64,000 nucleotides of DNA. Origin: Lates calcarifer (taxonomy: Eukaryota > Chordata > Actinopteri > Centropomidae). The notes under the pieces were generated by a model, which was given only the letters and a program-made list of their open reading frames with translations, did no database searches and was not told the origin of the DNA. Numbering within the stretch: the first letter of the stretch is position 1; every line of letters begins with the position of its first letter. The stretch covers positions 8,415,213 to 8,479,212 of the forward strand of contig NC_066838.1 of the NCBI RefSeq assembly GCF_001640805.2, given 5' to 3'. Positions 27,490 to 38,779 of this stretch are shown piece after piece. Position numbers and translations under genes: made by a program.

Positions 27490-28234
27490 TGAATTTCTAC
27501 TCAAACTCGGCTGTGTCAGGATACTGTAAGAGGTGAAATCTTATTATGCAGTTTCAGTCATGCCCTGCAGGAGATTCACAAAATTACAAAATTTAAATTA
27601 TAATACAACAGTCCTGCAGTAAATGCTGCAGTGTGGTGAAAGACATTCTGTTGTGTGTTTGTTGAGTCGGCCGGTTGGACGTCTTGATTCCGTTCACTGG
27701 TCATTGTAGAAACAGGTACTGCAAATATCATATTAAGTAAGAAATTTTATGTGGTAACATTTTAACCCTCAATGTCAGATGACAGATTTAGTTATTATTG
27801 TCTCAGGTCTTTTTGGTGTGTTTTTGTGCCTTGAAAAAACAGCCTGAAAAAACTTCTAAATGTTGCAGTATTAAAAGTTTTTGGGAGCTTGTGTGCACAC
27901 TATCTCTGTTTTTTCGCTCTGCTGTTTATGCCTGCAGCTGTACTTGACTTGTGTTTATTGTGCACACTACCCACCCCCTTTTTGAGATTTTTCCTCAGGC
28001 CACATTTACATAATTTTCAGACTTTACAACAACTTATTACTACAATTTACTGTTAAAATGTAGCTACACAGGTGAGTCATTTAAATGAATTCCTAATTTA
28101 GCAGTATGTATGAGCTTTAACATAGTTCTAATGACCTCCATGTCTTAGAGATCCATAGTATTTAGTTCAGGGCTATTCTGAATTTATTTTTCCTTAACAT
28201 AGGTACATTTGTATTTTTTTTGTTTGTGTCATAC
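27490..28234. other. Intergenic spacer between prkar2a and naa80
   Basis: AT-rich DNA without reading frames, splice-bounded coding segments or RNA motifs that I can recognise. Confidence 0.5.
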
Positions 28235-28486
28235 CACCCCCGGCCGCGGGGAGGCAGACACGACAGCTTAGACTAATAAAGGATCAACAGAAACGTTTCC
28301 TTTCACAGAGAAGGCAGTACTCATGGTTAGAAACTGATCGGCGAGCAGATCTCGTTGACGGTTCTCCACTGCCCTGATGCTGCGCTACCAGAAATAAAGC
28401 CGACCGCAGATCAGCTTTCTAGCAAAACTCGAGCGCTCTGAGGAAGAGGACGAGCACCGGCGACGAACCGCGAGACAAACCAACAT
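28235..28486 (+). promoter_or_regulatory. naa80: CpG-rich promoter and first exon of naa80
   Basis: From 28235 the DNA becomes rich in G, C and CpG (CCCCCGGCCGCGGGG at the left edge), unlike the flanking AT-rich spacer. The exon ends CAACAT followed by the donor GTAGGT at 28487. The leader has one short upstream frame starting ATGCTGCGC that stops after six codons. The exact transcription start is unknown. Confidence 0.6.
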
Positions 28487-28977
28487 GTAGGTACCGTTTC
28501 AGGGTGGTGAGACGTGTTGAGATTTGTTGTCTAATGAACAGTTAACATGTACGTCATTGTAACTAACCAGTGTCACTGCTCTGCATCTATTTCTAAAGCT
28601 GAAAGAAAGCTCATGAGCTAGCTAGCATGTAGCACCGACTCCCAGCTGTCACTGTAGCAGTTCTACCTTAAATGGAGGTGGAAGAGAAGGGGAGGGAAAA
28701 TAGTCTATAGTATTTAAACAGTGGTGGAAGCGCTACCTACGCCCTCTACTTAACTTGAAGTACCAACAACACAATGCAAAAATACCCCGTTAAAAGTAAA
28801 TGCTCTAAAATCCTACAGAAGTATTATTATCGGCTAAATTGACAATATGTGTTTATTTCTTGGACTTATGGAGCGTGTTAACTCTTTGTTCTTCAGATGA
28901 AACCATGTGAGAAGTTTAGAGGAGAAATGTTTCACGTGGATCTGCAAACAAGTCACAGGCATTTGACCAGACATGAT

Positions 28978-29028
<51 letters not shown>

Positions 29029-32000
29029 CAGATGTGATACAAAAATGTAATAAGTTAAAGTCCAGGTGAGCAGTCTGTCCTGTCAGAAAGACCCAAACAC
29101 ATGTAACTACCTCGCAAGGTATCACATACCAAAAAGGTTGGGAACCACTGGTTTAATCTTTAATAATGCACTATACTGTAAGTAACTACAGCTGTCACAT
29201 ACATGCAGTGGACTAAAACGTGTATTTTTTCTCTCTGAAATATCACAGAATTCTCAAGTAAAGGACAAGAACCACAAAATGTATTGTACTTGTGTAAATG
29301 CTCTTAATCACTGCACCACTGATCCTAAAGCAGCTCCAGCTCGAAGAATAATGGCCAACATTTTATTTTCTCTTTACCGTAGAATATATGAATATATCGT
29401 TATATACTGTGAATACTACACAGCTGTGTCAAGAAGGAATATTTATGTCGTAGCACACAGCCAGACACTTAACTTTAGTAGCTTACTTGAATCGCAGTTT
29501 ATTAGCTGAAAAAGAGCTTCCGCCATTGTCAGTTTACGCAAGTGCGAAAAGGACGACTCCAAAATATCTTCCTTTTTTTACCCTAATGGAAAGTTTTAAA
29601 TGCGCACAGAAAATGTGCTCACTGCATCGAAAATAAAGCACACCGTGTTAACAGGAATGATAAAAGTCTATAGTTTTTAAAAATGCTAGCTTGTAGTCCA
29701 GGCTGAACGGAAGGCGACTACTCTCTTGGTACGTTTAATCTTTGGAGTTAGTATTGCGCAGGCGCACAATTCAATGTGGGAAGAAAGGTACAGAAAAAGC
29801 TACTTTGAAATATGGCGAAAACATTTCGCATCCTCGCTTCGGCCAATGGTCGCCTAATCAGCATTTTTTTCTTTTATTGATAAGACAGATGTGTGTGACA
29901 GTGTTTTTAAAAGAGACTAAGATGCGATGTGCAACAAGTGGAGGCGTGGCCGTAGTCGCCATGTTCCCACAATGCATAGTACGGGTGCAGCAGTTTTTGT
30001 ATAGTAAAACTATTTATACTTTGATTTTACCCAAAACGCTGAGTTGAATTAACTGGAAAATATTAACTCTGTATATTTGTGATGTTCACGGGAATTCAGT
30101 TGTGTCCCTATAAAGTCCTCCCACTGAAACCTAACAGAGAGTGGTAAGACGGAGAATAGGGTCGCAGACCTAAAGCACTAGTAGGCAGTACACTCTTGTT
30201 TCTCTTCAGATCGTATAAATCTTTCGCCTTTTACTAAAGATTTCCGTGGAGAGGAACAATAAGAGTTTTACCCAATTTTTTGATGCCCTGCTCACGCGGG
30301 GCTTCCTTATGTGTAAAAGTTAAAATCTTTGAAATATTATCTCGAAAGTCTTAGCTACTCATGATGATCTTGTACACCTAGTCATGGTATAATCGACTTA
30401 CATATAATAAAGTTCTATTAATTATAGTTCAATAGATTAAAATAAAATATGAGAGAGAGATAGGAAACTGGCTTTCTACTGGTAAATATCTCCTAATCAA
30501 AAATGAATGGGTTCTAACATTAACGTGTTAATCCAGGTCTCAGTTAAATGAAGAACTATAGTTGTCCACGAGGGCCCCTTTTGTGTGAAGGCTGATACAC
30601 TTGATTTAAATACACATGAGCCTGGGTCAGATCACTCACTTCACATCATAGCAAATCACCAAATAAATAAATACAAATAACTTGTTTTTTTATGGCTGGG
30701 CAATTGAAAATATGACTTTCAGTCTTCACAAACCTGCATGAGGTTGTTAAATGCCATCTGGGGAAGTAAGACCCCAAAAGAAGACATGAAATACAACAAC
30801 ACTGAAGCAAATTTTGTCATGCACTAAATGATAAATGATAGTGAAATGATGATAGTTTACTTACTTTACTGAGGTCCATTTATCTGCTGGCCTCTTGCCA
30901 CACTCAAACCACTTCACATTACTTCAACTTCACTTCAAGTATCATAAATGAATGAATACAAGTGTTATTTCCTTATTTTAAACCTGATGTAATCAGTATA
31001 GCTTAAGTGTCATGCTATCATTTTAATAGAATTCAAAGAATTGAAGATGTGAAGCTATTGTGTGATTGGGCAGTTTTTTTCTCTTTTTTCTTTTAAGTAT
31101 GCTTATCAGTCAACTGCCAGTTTCCTGTTGCATCTTTCTAACATCCTTTTTTTTGCTGTATGATGCATGACTGTGAAATTGCATTGAGTAGTCAGAACCA
31201 AGTTCATAGCTGTTACACAGTCAGCTTTTCTCTCTCGGTGAGTTTGTACTTTTTAGTTGTTCTTTTTTTTCTTTCTTTTTTGTCATTTATGTTTGTTTCT
31301 TTTTCTATTTCTGCAAAATTAAAATTAATCCCAGACTATTTGGACAGCTGCATATTTAGCTGCACATTGTTTCTTCCCTGAACCTTTGCAGACATTATGA
31401 AAACAGAGAATCTCCTCTGTGTTTCTTCACAGCTTTAAGATGAACTCAACTCTGTTTTCATCTGCCTTTTTACAATGATTTTCTGCCCTCTAAAGAGTTT
31501 TGTGACTCTTGTGAAATAGTGGCAAATCACTCTCATAAGCAGACTTATTGATGCCTTAGCGATGTATGATAGCATTAGCTGTGACAATACAGTTATCTTC
31601 TACTATCTGTTCACTCGGTTTGTGCTTTGATATTATGGTCTAGTAATATTATATGATATGAGAATATGAGTTTATATTTCTAAAATGAATGTTTTCATGT
31701 ACTAAAATCAAGAAAATAGACCTGAATAATTTGTTTAAAAAAATAATAAAAAACCATAACATAATAAATACCATTATGCTTTATGGGTCGCGTGTTGTAT
31801 GTGCATTGCAGTTCAGTTTTCTCAAGAAACTAAGTCAAGATGTGTTAGATAAAAGTCGACTTCCCCATTCAGAATGATTGGACAGAATGAAGACAGTGTT
31901 AAAAGATTATATAACTCTACATATAAACAAGTTAATTTTAATAATAAATGGACAATATACATACAACACTCATGTATTGAACGGTTAAAATTTGCAGCAT

Positions 32001-34408
32001 GATAATATATCTGGTCAAGAAGAAGACTGCACATGGTGCAAAACAAAAAAAAAAAAAAAGAAGAAGAAGAAGTTAAAGGTCGAGGTTGGCAGCAGAGGAA
32101 AGACCTGGTTCAGCTGTACTTTGACAGTGTTAGCTGTACTGCTGGAAAATGTGCTCCAGGCTGCACATAAGCAAAAGTACACAGGTCTCATTTGGACTTG
32201 GTTCATTTGTTTTTCTTTTATGCTTGCACAGATTGGGGGTATAACATTCATGTCCAGTAGGAGGCAGTGTCATGTTCAGCAAACTGCAATGTAGAAAAAT
32301 TCTGATGAATCGATATAAATGGACAGAACAATGACTTGCTGAGCGATGGGATAGAGAGAGCTTCTTCACAGGATATTGGATCAACCACTCTAGGTTGCTT
32401 GATGCACAGCTATGCAAACATATGTGAAGGACCTCTGTTTATCTTTGCCTACTTGCACCCCAGTGAAGCATAATTCCAGCTTTAATGGTTGTTAGCTCAA
32501 ATTGAATTTTCATGGTCTTTGTGCGATGTGTTGTCAAGATGCGTAAAATGTTTTCTAATAATCCCTGTGTAAAACCCTGTGTTACTGATCCATGTACTGA
32601 TCCATTTCACTCCCAGGAAGTGCACAGAAGGTTGTGAGCTCTGGACTGATATTAAATAATCATTTAAGTATTTTTTAAGGGAAAAAGGCCAAAGAAATCT
32701 GTGATTCTAGCCTCTTACATGACTCTTTGCGTGTTTGTCTTTTATGATATCAAAGGAAAAATGTTTTTTGGAATTGTTTGTCGTACAAAACAAGTAATTA
32801 AAAAATATCAATTTGGGCTTTAGGAATTTGTGATGGCCATGTTGGGTACATTGACATTTAACAGACCCAAAAAATGAATAAAGTTAGCAATCTTTGCAGG
32901 ATTGAGATGATGCCCTTCAGCAATGCACATTCTTCCCAACACTTTAGCAAAGCTAGATTTAGATTTAGTCCCAGTTCACAAGCTACAGAGGCTAAAAGTG
33001 AAGGTGAACGGGGAGTATAGACAGAGGTTACAGGGAGATCAACACTCTAGTTTTATCCTCATGCTTGTGTCTTCTCTTACAGCAGTACTGAGCTTAGGTG
33101 CTGTGAGGAGGCAGTATGATTAACATTTGATCCAAGTGTTTATTCTGTTGGCAAGAGAACAAAAGCCTGGTTTATCTGGTTTCTAGTGACCGTAAAATTT
33201 GGCCTGAAGAGAAATGGAACTCAACTCTCTGTGCATCTTTGATCATTTAGACCTCTTTGCTCAAACTACCTGTTGTGTAATACAGACTGTGATGTAGTCA
33301 GACTAACCACAAAACTTCTAACTGCTAACTGCTAACTAACCACACTCAGCTGTAGGACTTGAATGAAAACTGACTTCGGTTAAACCCTGATCACCACAGG
33401 TCTGAACCAGTAACATCAGCAATTTCCAAACTGCAGGACCAGAGATGAGCTGAATGTTGATCTGCGCCCTATCTCCATATCAGACTGTGAGACACAATAT
33501 GTTGAAAAGCTCAGTGAGATCTCAACACAGGATGGAGAAGTTGAAGAGGAGCTGCAGACCAACTCAGAACAACCAGAGACGTTTCGTGCGGTTCCGATTC
33601 ACCAGCGTCCGGATCTGCTGGTTCCCTGCGCGGACTTGGTCAACTCAGAGTGGCAGAGGAGTCAGGCCGCCCGGGTTCACTCCCTCCAGAAGTCCTGTTC
33701 GGAGTTCCCCGTCAGCCTGGTCCTTCTGCGGGGCCACAGAGAGACGGATCGGCTGCTCGGTCACGTCCGGCTGTCCCGGGTCGTGGGTCACAGCAGCAGC
33801 CTGTTCGTCGAGTCAGTAGTTGTGTCCAAGGCAGAGCGTGGGAAGGGCTATGGCCGGACTTTGATGGAGGAGACCGAGCGCTACTCCAGAAGACGAAGGG
33901 TTCAAGCGCCTGTGCCTGACCACCCACGATAAGCAGCACTTCTACGCACACCTCGGCTATGTGCTGTCTACACCGGTGCAGAACGCAGGCGCCATGACGT
34001 CATTCGTTCCCATGGAGATGCTTCTGAGGTTCTCCAGGATGCCGAGTGATGGGATGAGCACGCAGAAACAAACATGGACTAAGCTTGATGCTCAAATACC
34101 ACAAGGGAACAGAGACTCAGAAGATGCTTGTGTTGTAGGGATCACCTCCACCTTTGAGTTTACCCCCTCCTCCACCTTCACCTCCTCCTCCTTCTATTTC
34201 CATCCTTCCTCCTCCTCCTCCCCCTTGTCCGCCTCTTCCTCCCTCTTCCATCCCTCTTCCTCCCCCACCGCCTCCTCCCTTCATCCCTTCTCCACCTCCA
34301 GCTCCTCCTCCTCAGTCTGCAGGGCAGCCTGTAGTTCAGACTCTGACTGAAACTCCCTACAGAGACGCCAAAGGAGTTCCCATCTACTGGATGCATAAAG
34401 ACATTTGA
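28485..34408 (+). CDS. naa80: N-alpha-acetyltransferase 80 (actin N-terminal acetyltransferase) with two apparent one-base insertions
   Basis: The family acetylates the processed N terminus of actin from acetyl-CoA. The start codon appears split: AT at 28485-28486, G at 33437, giving MTRDELNVDLRPISIS. The coding exon has no in-frame ATG before the GNAT core. The acetyl-CoA loop RGKGYG (R-x-x-G-x-G) lies near residues 132-137. At about 33897 the frame shifts by one base; the next frame gives RLCLTTHDKQHFYAHLGY, the conserved end of the GNAT fold. A second shift at about 34138 opens a proline-rich loop, as in NAA80 proteins that bind profilin-actin, ending in GVPIYWMHKDI. With both extra bases removed the product would be about 323 residues; human is near 300. 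As written, translation stops at 33932. Either assembly errors or recent inactivation would explain this. A U5 snRNA gene lies in the intron. Confidence 0.82.
28977..29027. repeat. (GATA)n microsatellite
   Basis: Twelve or so GATA units in naa80 intron 1. Confidence 0.95.
29964..29982 (+). promoter_or_regulatory. Distal sequence element (SPH/ZNF143-type) of the U5 gene
   Basis: TTCCCACAATGCATAGTAC matches the SPH (Staf/ZNF143) motif used as the distal enhancer of vertebrate snRNA genes. It lies at -226 to -208 relative to the U5 5' end, the usual position. No octamer is seen beside it. Confidence 0.75.
30125..30144 (+). promoter_or_regulatory. Proximal sequence element of the U5 gene
   Basis: TGAAACCTAACAGAGAGTGG resembles the PSE bound by SNAPc (ACC-TAAC core then AAGTG-like end). 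It spans -65 to -46 from the U5 5' end, as expected for snRNA genes. No TATA box follows at -25, which fits RNA polymerase II transcription. Confidence 0.7.
30190..30305 (+). ncRNA. U5 spliceosomal snRNA
   Basis: About 116 bases, the usual U5 length. The invariant loop 1 CGCCTTTTACTAAAG is intact; it holds the exon ends during both splicing steps. The Sm site AATTTTTTGA is at 30274-30283, followed by the 3' hairpin GCCCTG/CGGGGC. The terminal helix differs from the human sequence on both sides but still pairs: ACTCTT (30192-30197) with AAGAGT (30261-30266). Such covariation, with upstream PSE and SPH elements and a 3'-box-like GTGTAAAAGTTAAA at 30311, argues for a working gene and not a pseudogene. 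It lies in naa80 intron 1 on the same strand. Confidence 0.95.
30311..30324 (+). terminator. 3' box-like element of the U5 gene
   Basis: GTGTAAAAGTTAAA lies 6 bases after the mature 3' end and partly matches the snRNA 3' box (GTTT-N-AAAR-N-N-AGA) that directs Integrator cleavage. Confidence 0.45.
30325..33436 (+). other. Rest of naa80 intron 1; no further gene seen
   Basis: AT-rich DNA with a poly-A/AAG tract at 32043-32072. Short frames (for example 29742-30047 and 31992-32294) lack splice context and family resemblance. The intron ends with AAACTGCAG at 33436. Confidence 0.5.
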
Positions 34409-35791
34409 CAAACATACAATCAGATTCACTTGGCATTGCACTCACCTGCATTAATGCCCCCATGCACAGTGTGTTCATATGTGCACACATCATCAAGCAC
34501 ACACAGCTACACAGAAAACAAGTAAAGGTGGAAATACGGAGTGGAAAGCCAAAGAGAGACTGAAATATCACAATAAACCAAAGAACTACACATTCTTCCA
34601 CTTCCTCTTCACACTCACACACAGTATTTTGGGTTAAAACACAGTAAGCGAGCCCATGAATTTCCCAGCTGAAGGAAAAGTGGAGCCAGAAAATATCACA
34701 AACACAAACACATATATTCAAAATGGACCCAGCAGAAATATCCTTTGTTCTGCTACTTACCAGTGCACAACCAGGGATGCCATGTACTGTAAACAAAACT
34801 GCAAGACATTTGACTTGATTTACATAAAAACTATGATGCTGTAATCTTACAACCTTCCTCTTATTTTAATAGTCTGGGCCATCATTGTCCTCAGATATTT
34901 TAAAAAATGAAAACAAGCTGTCATCACAGACCCTCTACTGTTTGGATGATATCAAAAAAGCAGTTTAGGTACATTCAGAGTAGATTGAATAACTACATTT
35001 AACTGTGCACTATATTGAACTTGTGCTTTGCTGTAGAAATGATGGCCAACACTATTAAAATAAGAACCAGGTTATTAAACAAGGGGAACCTTTCCTAGCA
35101 AATTGTGTGTTATTGTCACAGTTGTTTGATCTTCACTGTGCAGAATGATGTACAGAGTCTGATAGTAGAACGATGCTTTCGCCTGCTGAAGGAGGAAAGT
35201 TTCTCTGGTCACCTTGAATCTGAGTTTAAGATTAGGACGAACAAACAGGATTTTGTGACATCAAAACTACCTGTAGATTAAAAGCCAGTCCAGGTCCGAT
35301 GTGCAACTTACTCAAATGCAATGAGGAGACTTGAAACTTCAGTGCACATATGACGGTGGAATTTCCAGTGAAGTCAGACACATCTTAGAAATGAAAGATT
35401 TTGGCTCTGGCTTTCTCAGTGAGGGAGAATGAATAGATGAAACTTTAATCATTTTGAGTTTGAGTTTTATATCTTAAAACAAGATATGAGATTATGACAA
35501 GGGTGGTACTGGTTTGAAATTAAGAATATTTTTCCCTCTGCAAAGAGAGATTTTAAAAAAAAAAACATTTTGGCTTCACCAAACAACTTTAAAGCTGGTC
35601 TGCTCCTCAGAAATGTTAAAAAGTCCAGTCTATATCTGCTGCTATTAAATTATGTGACATTTTAATGTTAAACTGGAGGGTTGAATGTGCCTTGTTGAAT
35701 AGCAGCCTTACTAAAATTTTAAAGATGTGTTATTTTTATGAAACTTGTGCCTCTTATAACATCTGATGTTTCCATGGTGAAAGATTGTGGA

Positions 35792-35797
35792 AATAAA
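35792..35797 (+). promoter_or_regulatory. Candidate naa80 polyadenylation signal
   Basis: AATAAA about 1.4 kb after the naa80 stop and 240 bases before the first hyal3 exon. Confidence 0.55.
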
Positions 35798-36059
35798 GAG
35801 AATTTGATTAAATATTCCCATGGCTTGTGGTCAATTTAAAATTTTATTACCTGTCAGGAACTCTATAAGCTAACAAGATGTTATAACAGCCAATAAATGG
35901 TAATTTTAAGTTCGAAACTAAGTGTGTGTATTTAATTAACAACTGCAACAATCTGTATATCAGTAGGTTTATTCCAGTGCAGATAAGTTCCTCATCAATA
36001 AATCTTACCAGCCCATTTCTCTCTCCTGTCAGGAAGGACACATCAGAGGGCGTGCAGCC

Positions 36060-38745
36060 ATGGTGCTGTGTCGCCTCCTCCTGCGCCTCCTCTTTGTCTT
36101 CCTTCTTCTCTTCTCCCTTTCTATCCTCTCCTTTACCTCCCTGTCACCGAACTCCACCCGCAGAAATCCTCTCCTCCAGACCCTCCCACCTGCTGTGGCT
36201 GCAGCAGGCCCGATCCTGGAGGACCGGCCCTTCATTGTGGTGTGGAACATGCCTACGTCACGCTGTCAGAAACGCTATAACATCCACCTGAACCTGGGAG
36301 ACTTTGATATCGTGGAGAATCGACAGCAGAGATTCCAGGGACAGGTGAATGATTGCAGTGGGTAGACCATGATCCCAGAACAAAATGAAAATATATATTC
36401 AACTTATTTTTATCCTACTCAGGATTTTAAGATAAATTTTCTTCAATTACTGCATACAAATTGACCGATGTAACACTGGATATATGTATGTTGACACAGG
36501 TGTTTTAAACCTATGGGGTTCTGTATTTGATAACATATTTCTGCAAAAGTGATTTTGCATTGTTGTTTCAAAGCTTTGGTTGGTGGATTCAGTCACTGAT
36601 TTATATTTTGTGTATGTATCTATTTTAAGTGTACAGTAATCCAGAAAAAGTTGAGATAGTTTAAACCATTGGAATGCGCTTAAAATGTATGTTATCTTTC
36701 AATTAAAGAGACAGGTAGCCCCCCATGCTCTCTGTGACCCTGCTGCATATCAGATTTTTATGGTTTAACACTGTCAGAATGTGTGCTAATGCTCTTAAAT
36801 TTAATATAAATTTTGGCTTATGTGTTAGCAAACATCCAAGAGAAATGGAGCAATATAAAAAAATATTTTTAATCTTATCCACCTGATAAATGTAAGTATA
36901 TTCAATATTCTGTAGCTTTCCTTAGTTTTGGTTTTGTCTCTACCAACTGCTGAGAAAAATATATGTCTTTAGCTACCAGAGGCTCCCCTCTCTTCAGCGA
37001 GTTAATAACTTTACCTGTGTGCTGTGCAGGGCAGGTGGTGCACAGGTTTAACAGCTCCTTGCTGAAGTCACAAATGTGATTTACAAGCAGAGGTTGGCTG
37101 AGACCTTAAAGTTGCTATATCTAAGTTTTTGCTAGCATTGCATAGCCAACATTAGCATTAACAGCTGTTTACTTACCAAGAGCTTCAGCCATTGTCACAT
37201 CAGACAGGAGGTTACACTATGCATCCCGGACAGCTCTTCATCTACTCATTTCTCTCAATCACAAAGGTATTATGAGATGGGTCAGGCCAGGGCTAGCCAG
37301 TTAGCATGCTAACTTCAGTAGAAGAAAAGAAATAGAAGCAAAACAAAAGTTAACATGGGCATAGCTTTGGTGAGGAAAGGAATGAAGTTTAATACCGAAC
37401 TCACAATGTTTCATCTAGACTGATAAGTAAACAAATATTGGCTATGTAGCAATTGCAAAAACTTAGACTTAGCACCTTTAAAGGTGCCACACAACCAAAA
37501 CATGAGCCGAAAGAGGCTAAAAGTTCTGTAGATTTTTATGACAGTTCTCTGTGTACTGTGTAATGTTTAAACTCTCCAGAAAATGACCATCTTCTACCGT
37601 GATCGCTTGGGGAAATATCCATACCTCTCCCGAGATGGCAGAAAGGTGAACGGAGGAATACCGCAGCTTGGCGACCTTGCAGCTCACCTAGCCCTAACAG
37701 TGACGCAGATGTCCGGCTTGCTGCAGCCAAACTTTACAGGTTTAGCCGTTATCGACTGGGAGGAATGGCGGCCACTGTGGGAGAGAAACTTTGGATCCAA
37801 GATGGTATACCGGAAGCTGTCCAAGGAGCTGGTGAGACAGGAGAGGCCGGATTTGTCAGACAGGGCTGTCAAATTAATGGCGAGGCAGAAGTTTGAGGAA
37901 AGTGCTCGGAAGTTCATGGAGGAGACGCTGCGGTCTGTGGTCACAGATCGTCCCAAGGGCCTCTGGGGATTTTATGGTTTTCCTGCCTGCTTTAATCAGC
38001 AGAAGAGAAAGACAGGTAGGACAAACACTAACTGTATCTTGAGCAGTTTGTTTGGTGGGTTGTGTCCTCCACTGTATCAATACGTAATGATTATACCATT
38101 TTTGTCATTTAAAAAAATTAAGGTTGAAATACAAATCCCAGAACACAAAGTTCAACTCTCAGGCCTGTGTTTTTTCTTGTTTCATGTGTGATCAGATGAG
38201 AGCTATACAGGACGCTGTCACAGAGGGACGAGACAACAAAATGACCGACTGTCCTGGCTCTGGCAACAGTCCACTGCTCTCTATCCTAGCATCTACCTGC
38301 CACAGAGGCTGGCAGGGTCGATGGACGCAGCTCTGATGGTCAGGTACTGAGAATTAAGAAGCTCACCCACATCAACCTGCTTCACTCATACAAACAACCT
38401 CTTGGAAAATTAAGATTAAAATGCAGTGGTTTACCTGTTATTCATCTACAGTTGAGATAAATATTAATCTACAGTGGACTTTAAAGGAATTATTGATGCA
38501 CATTTCTGTCTTCTGTCCTCACTCAGACACAGAGTGCTGGAGGCTTTGAGGGTGGCGTCTCTTTGGCGCCATAATACTGACCACATCACACCAGTTCTTT
38601 CCTATGCCAGGCTGGCATTCACACGCTCTCTCACCTTTCTCAATAAGGTAGGGTTTGTTACCGCTCACAAACACGTAAAAATGCATGCCATGAAATTCAC
38701 ATTTTTCTCTCTGCAGTTTCACACACTTCAGGCAGTATGTGGGAT

Positions 38746-38779
<34 letters not shown>

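Noticed and set aside
28977..29027. GATA array, and the minisatellite at 63650-64000, as CRISPR-like repeats
   Set aside because: They are contiguous vertebrate simple or tandem repeats without unique spacers.
29833..29843. CTCGCTTCGGC, identical to part of the U6 snRNA 5' hairpin
   Set aside because: The match is 11 bases only; the ACAGAGA box and the rest of U6 are absent.
30842..30875. Box C-like ATGATGA followed by a CTGA box D-like motif
   Set aside because: Spacing of about 30 bases is too short for a C/D snoRNA and no terminal stem is seen.
33961..34408. Two separate overlapping frames (Ser-rich, 129 residues; Pro-rich, 84 residues) as independent genes
   Set aside because: The first contains the end of the naa80 GNAT core and the second its proline loop and C terminus; they are parts of one gene displaced by one-base shifts.
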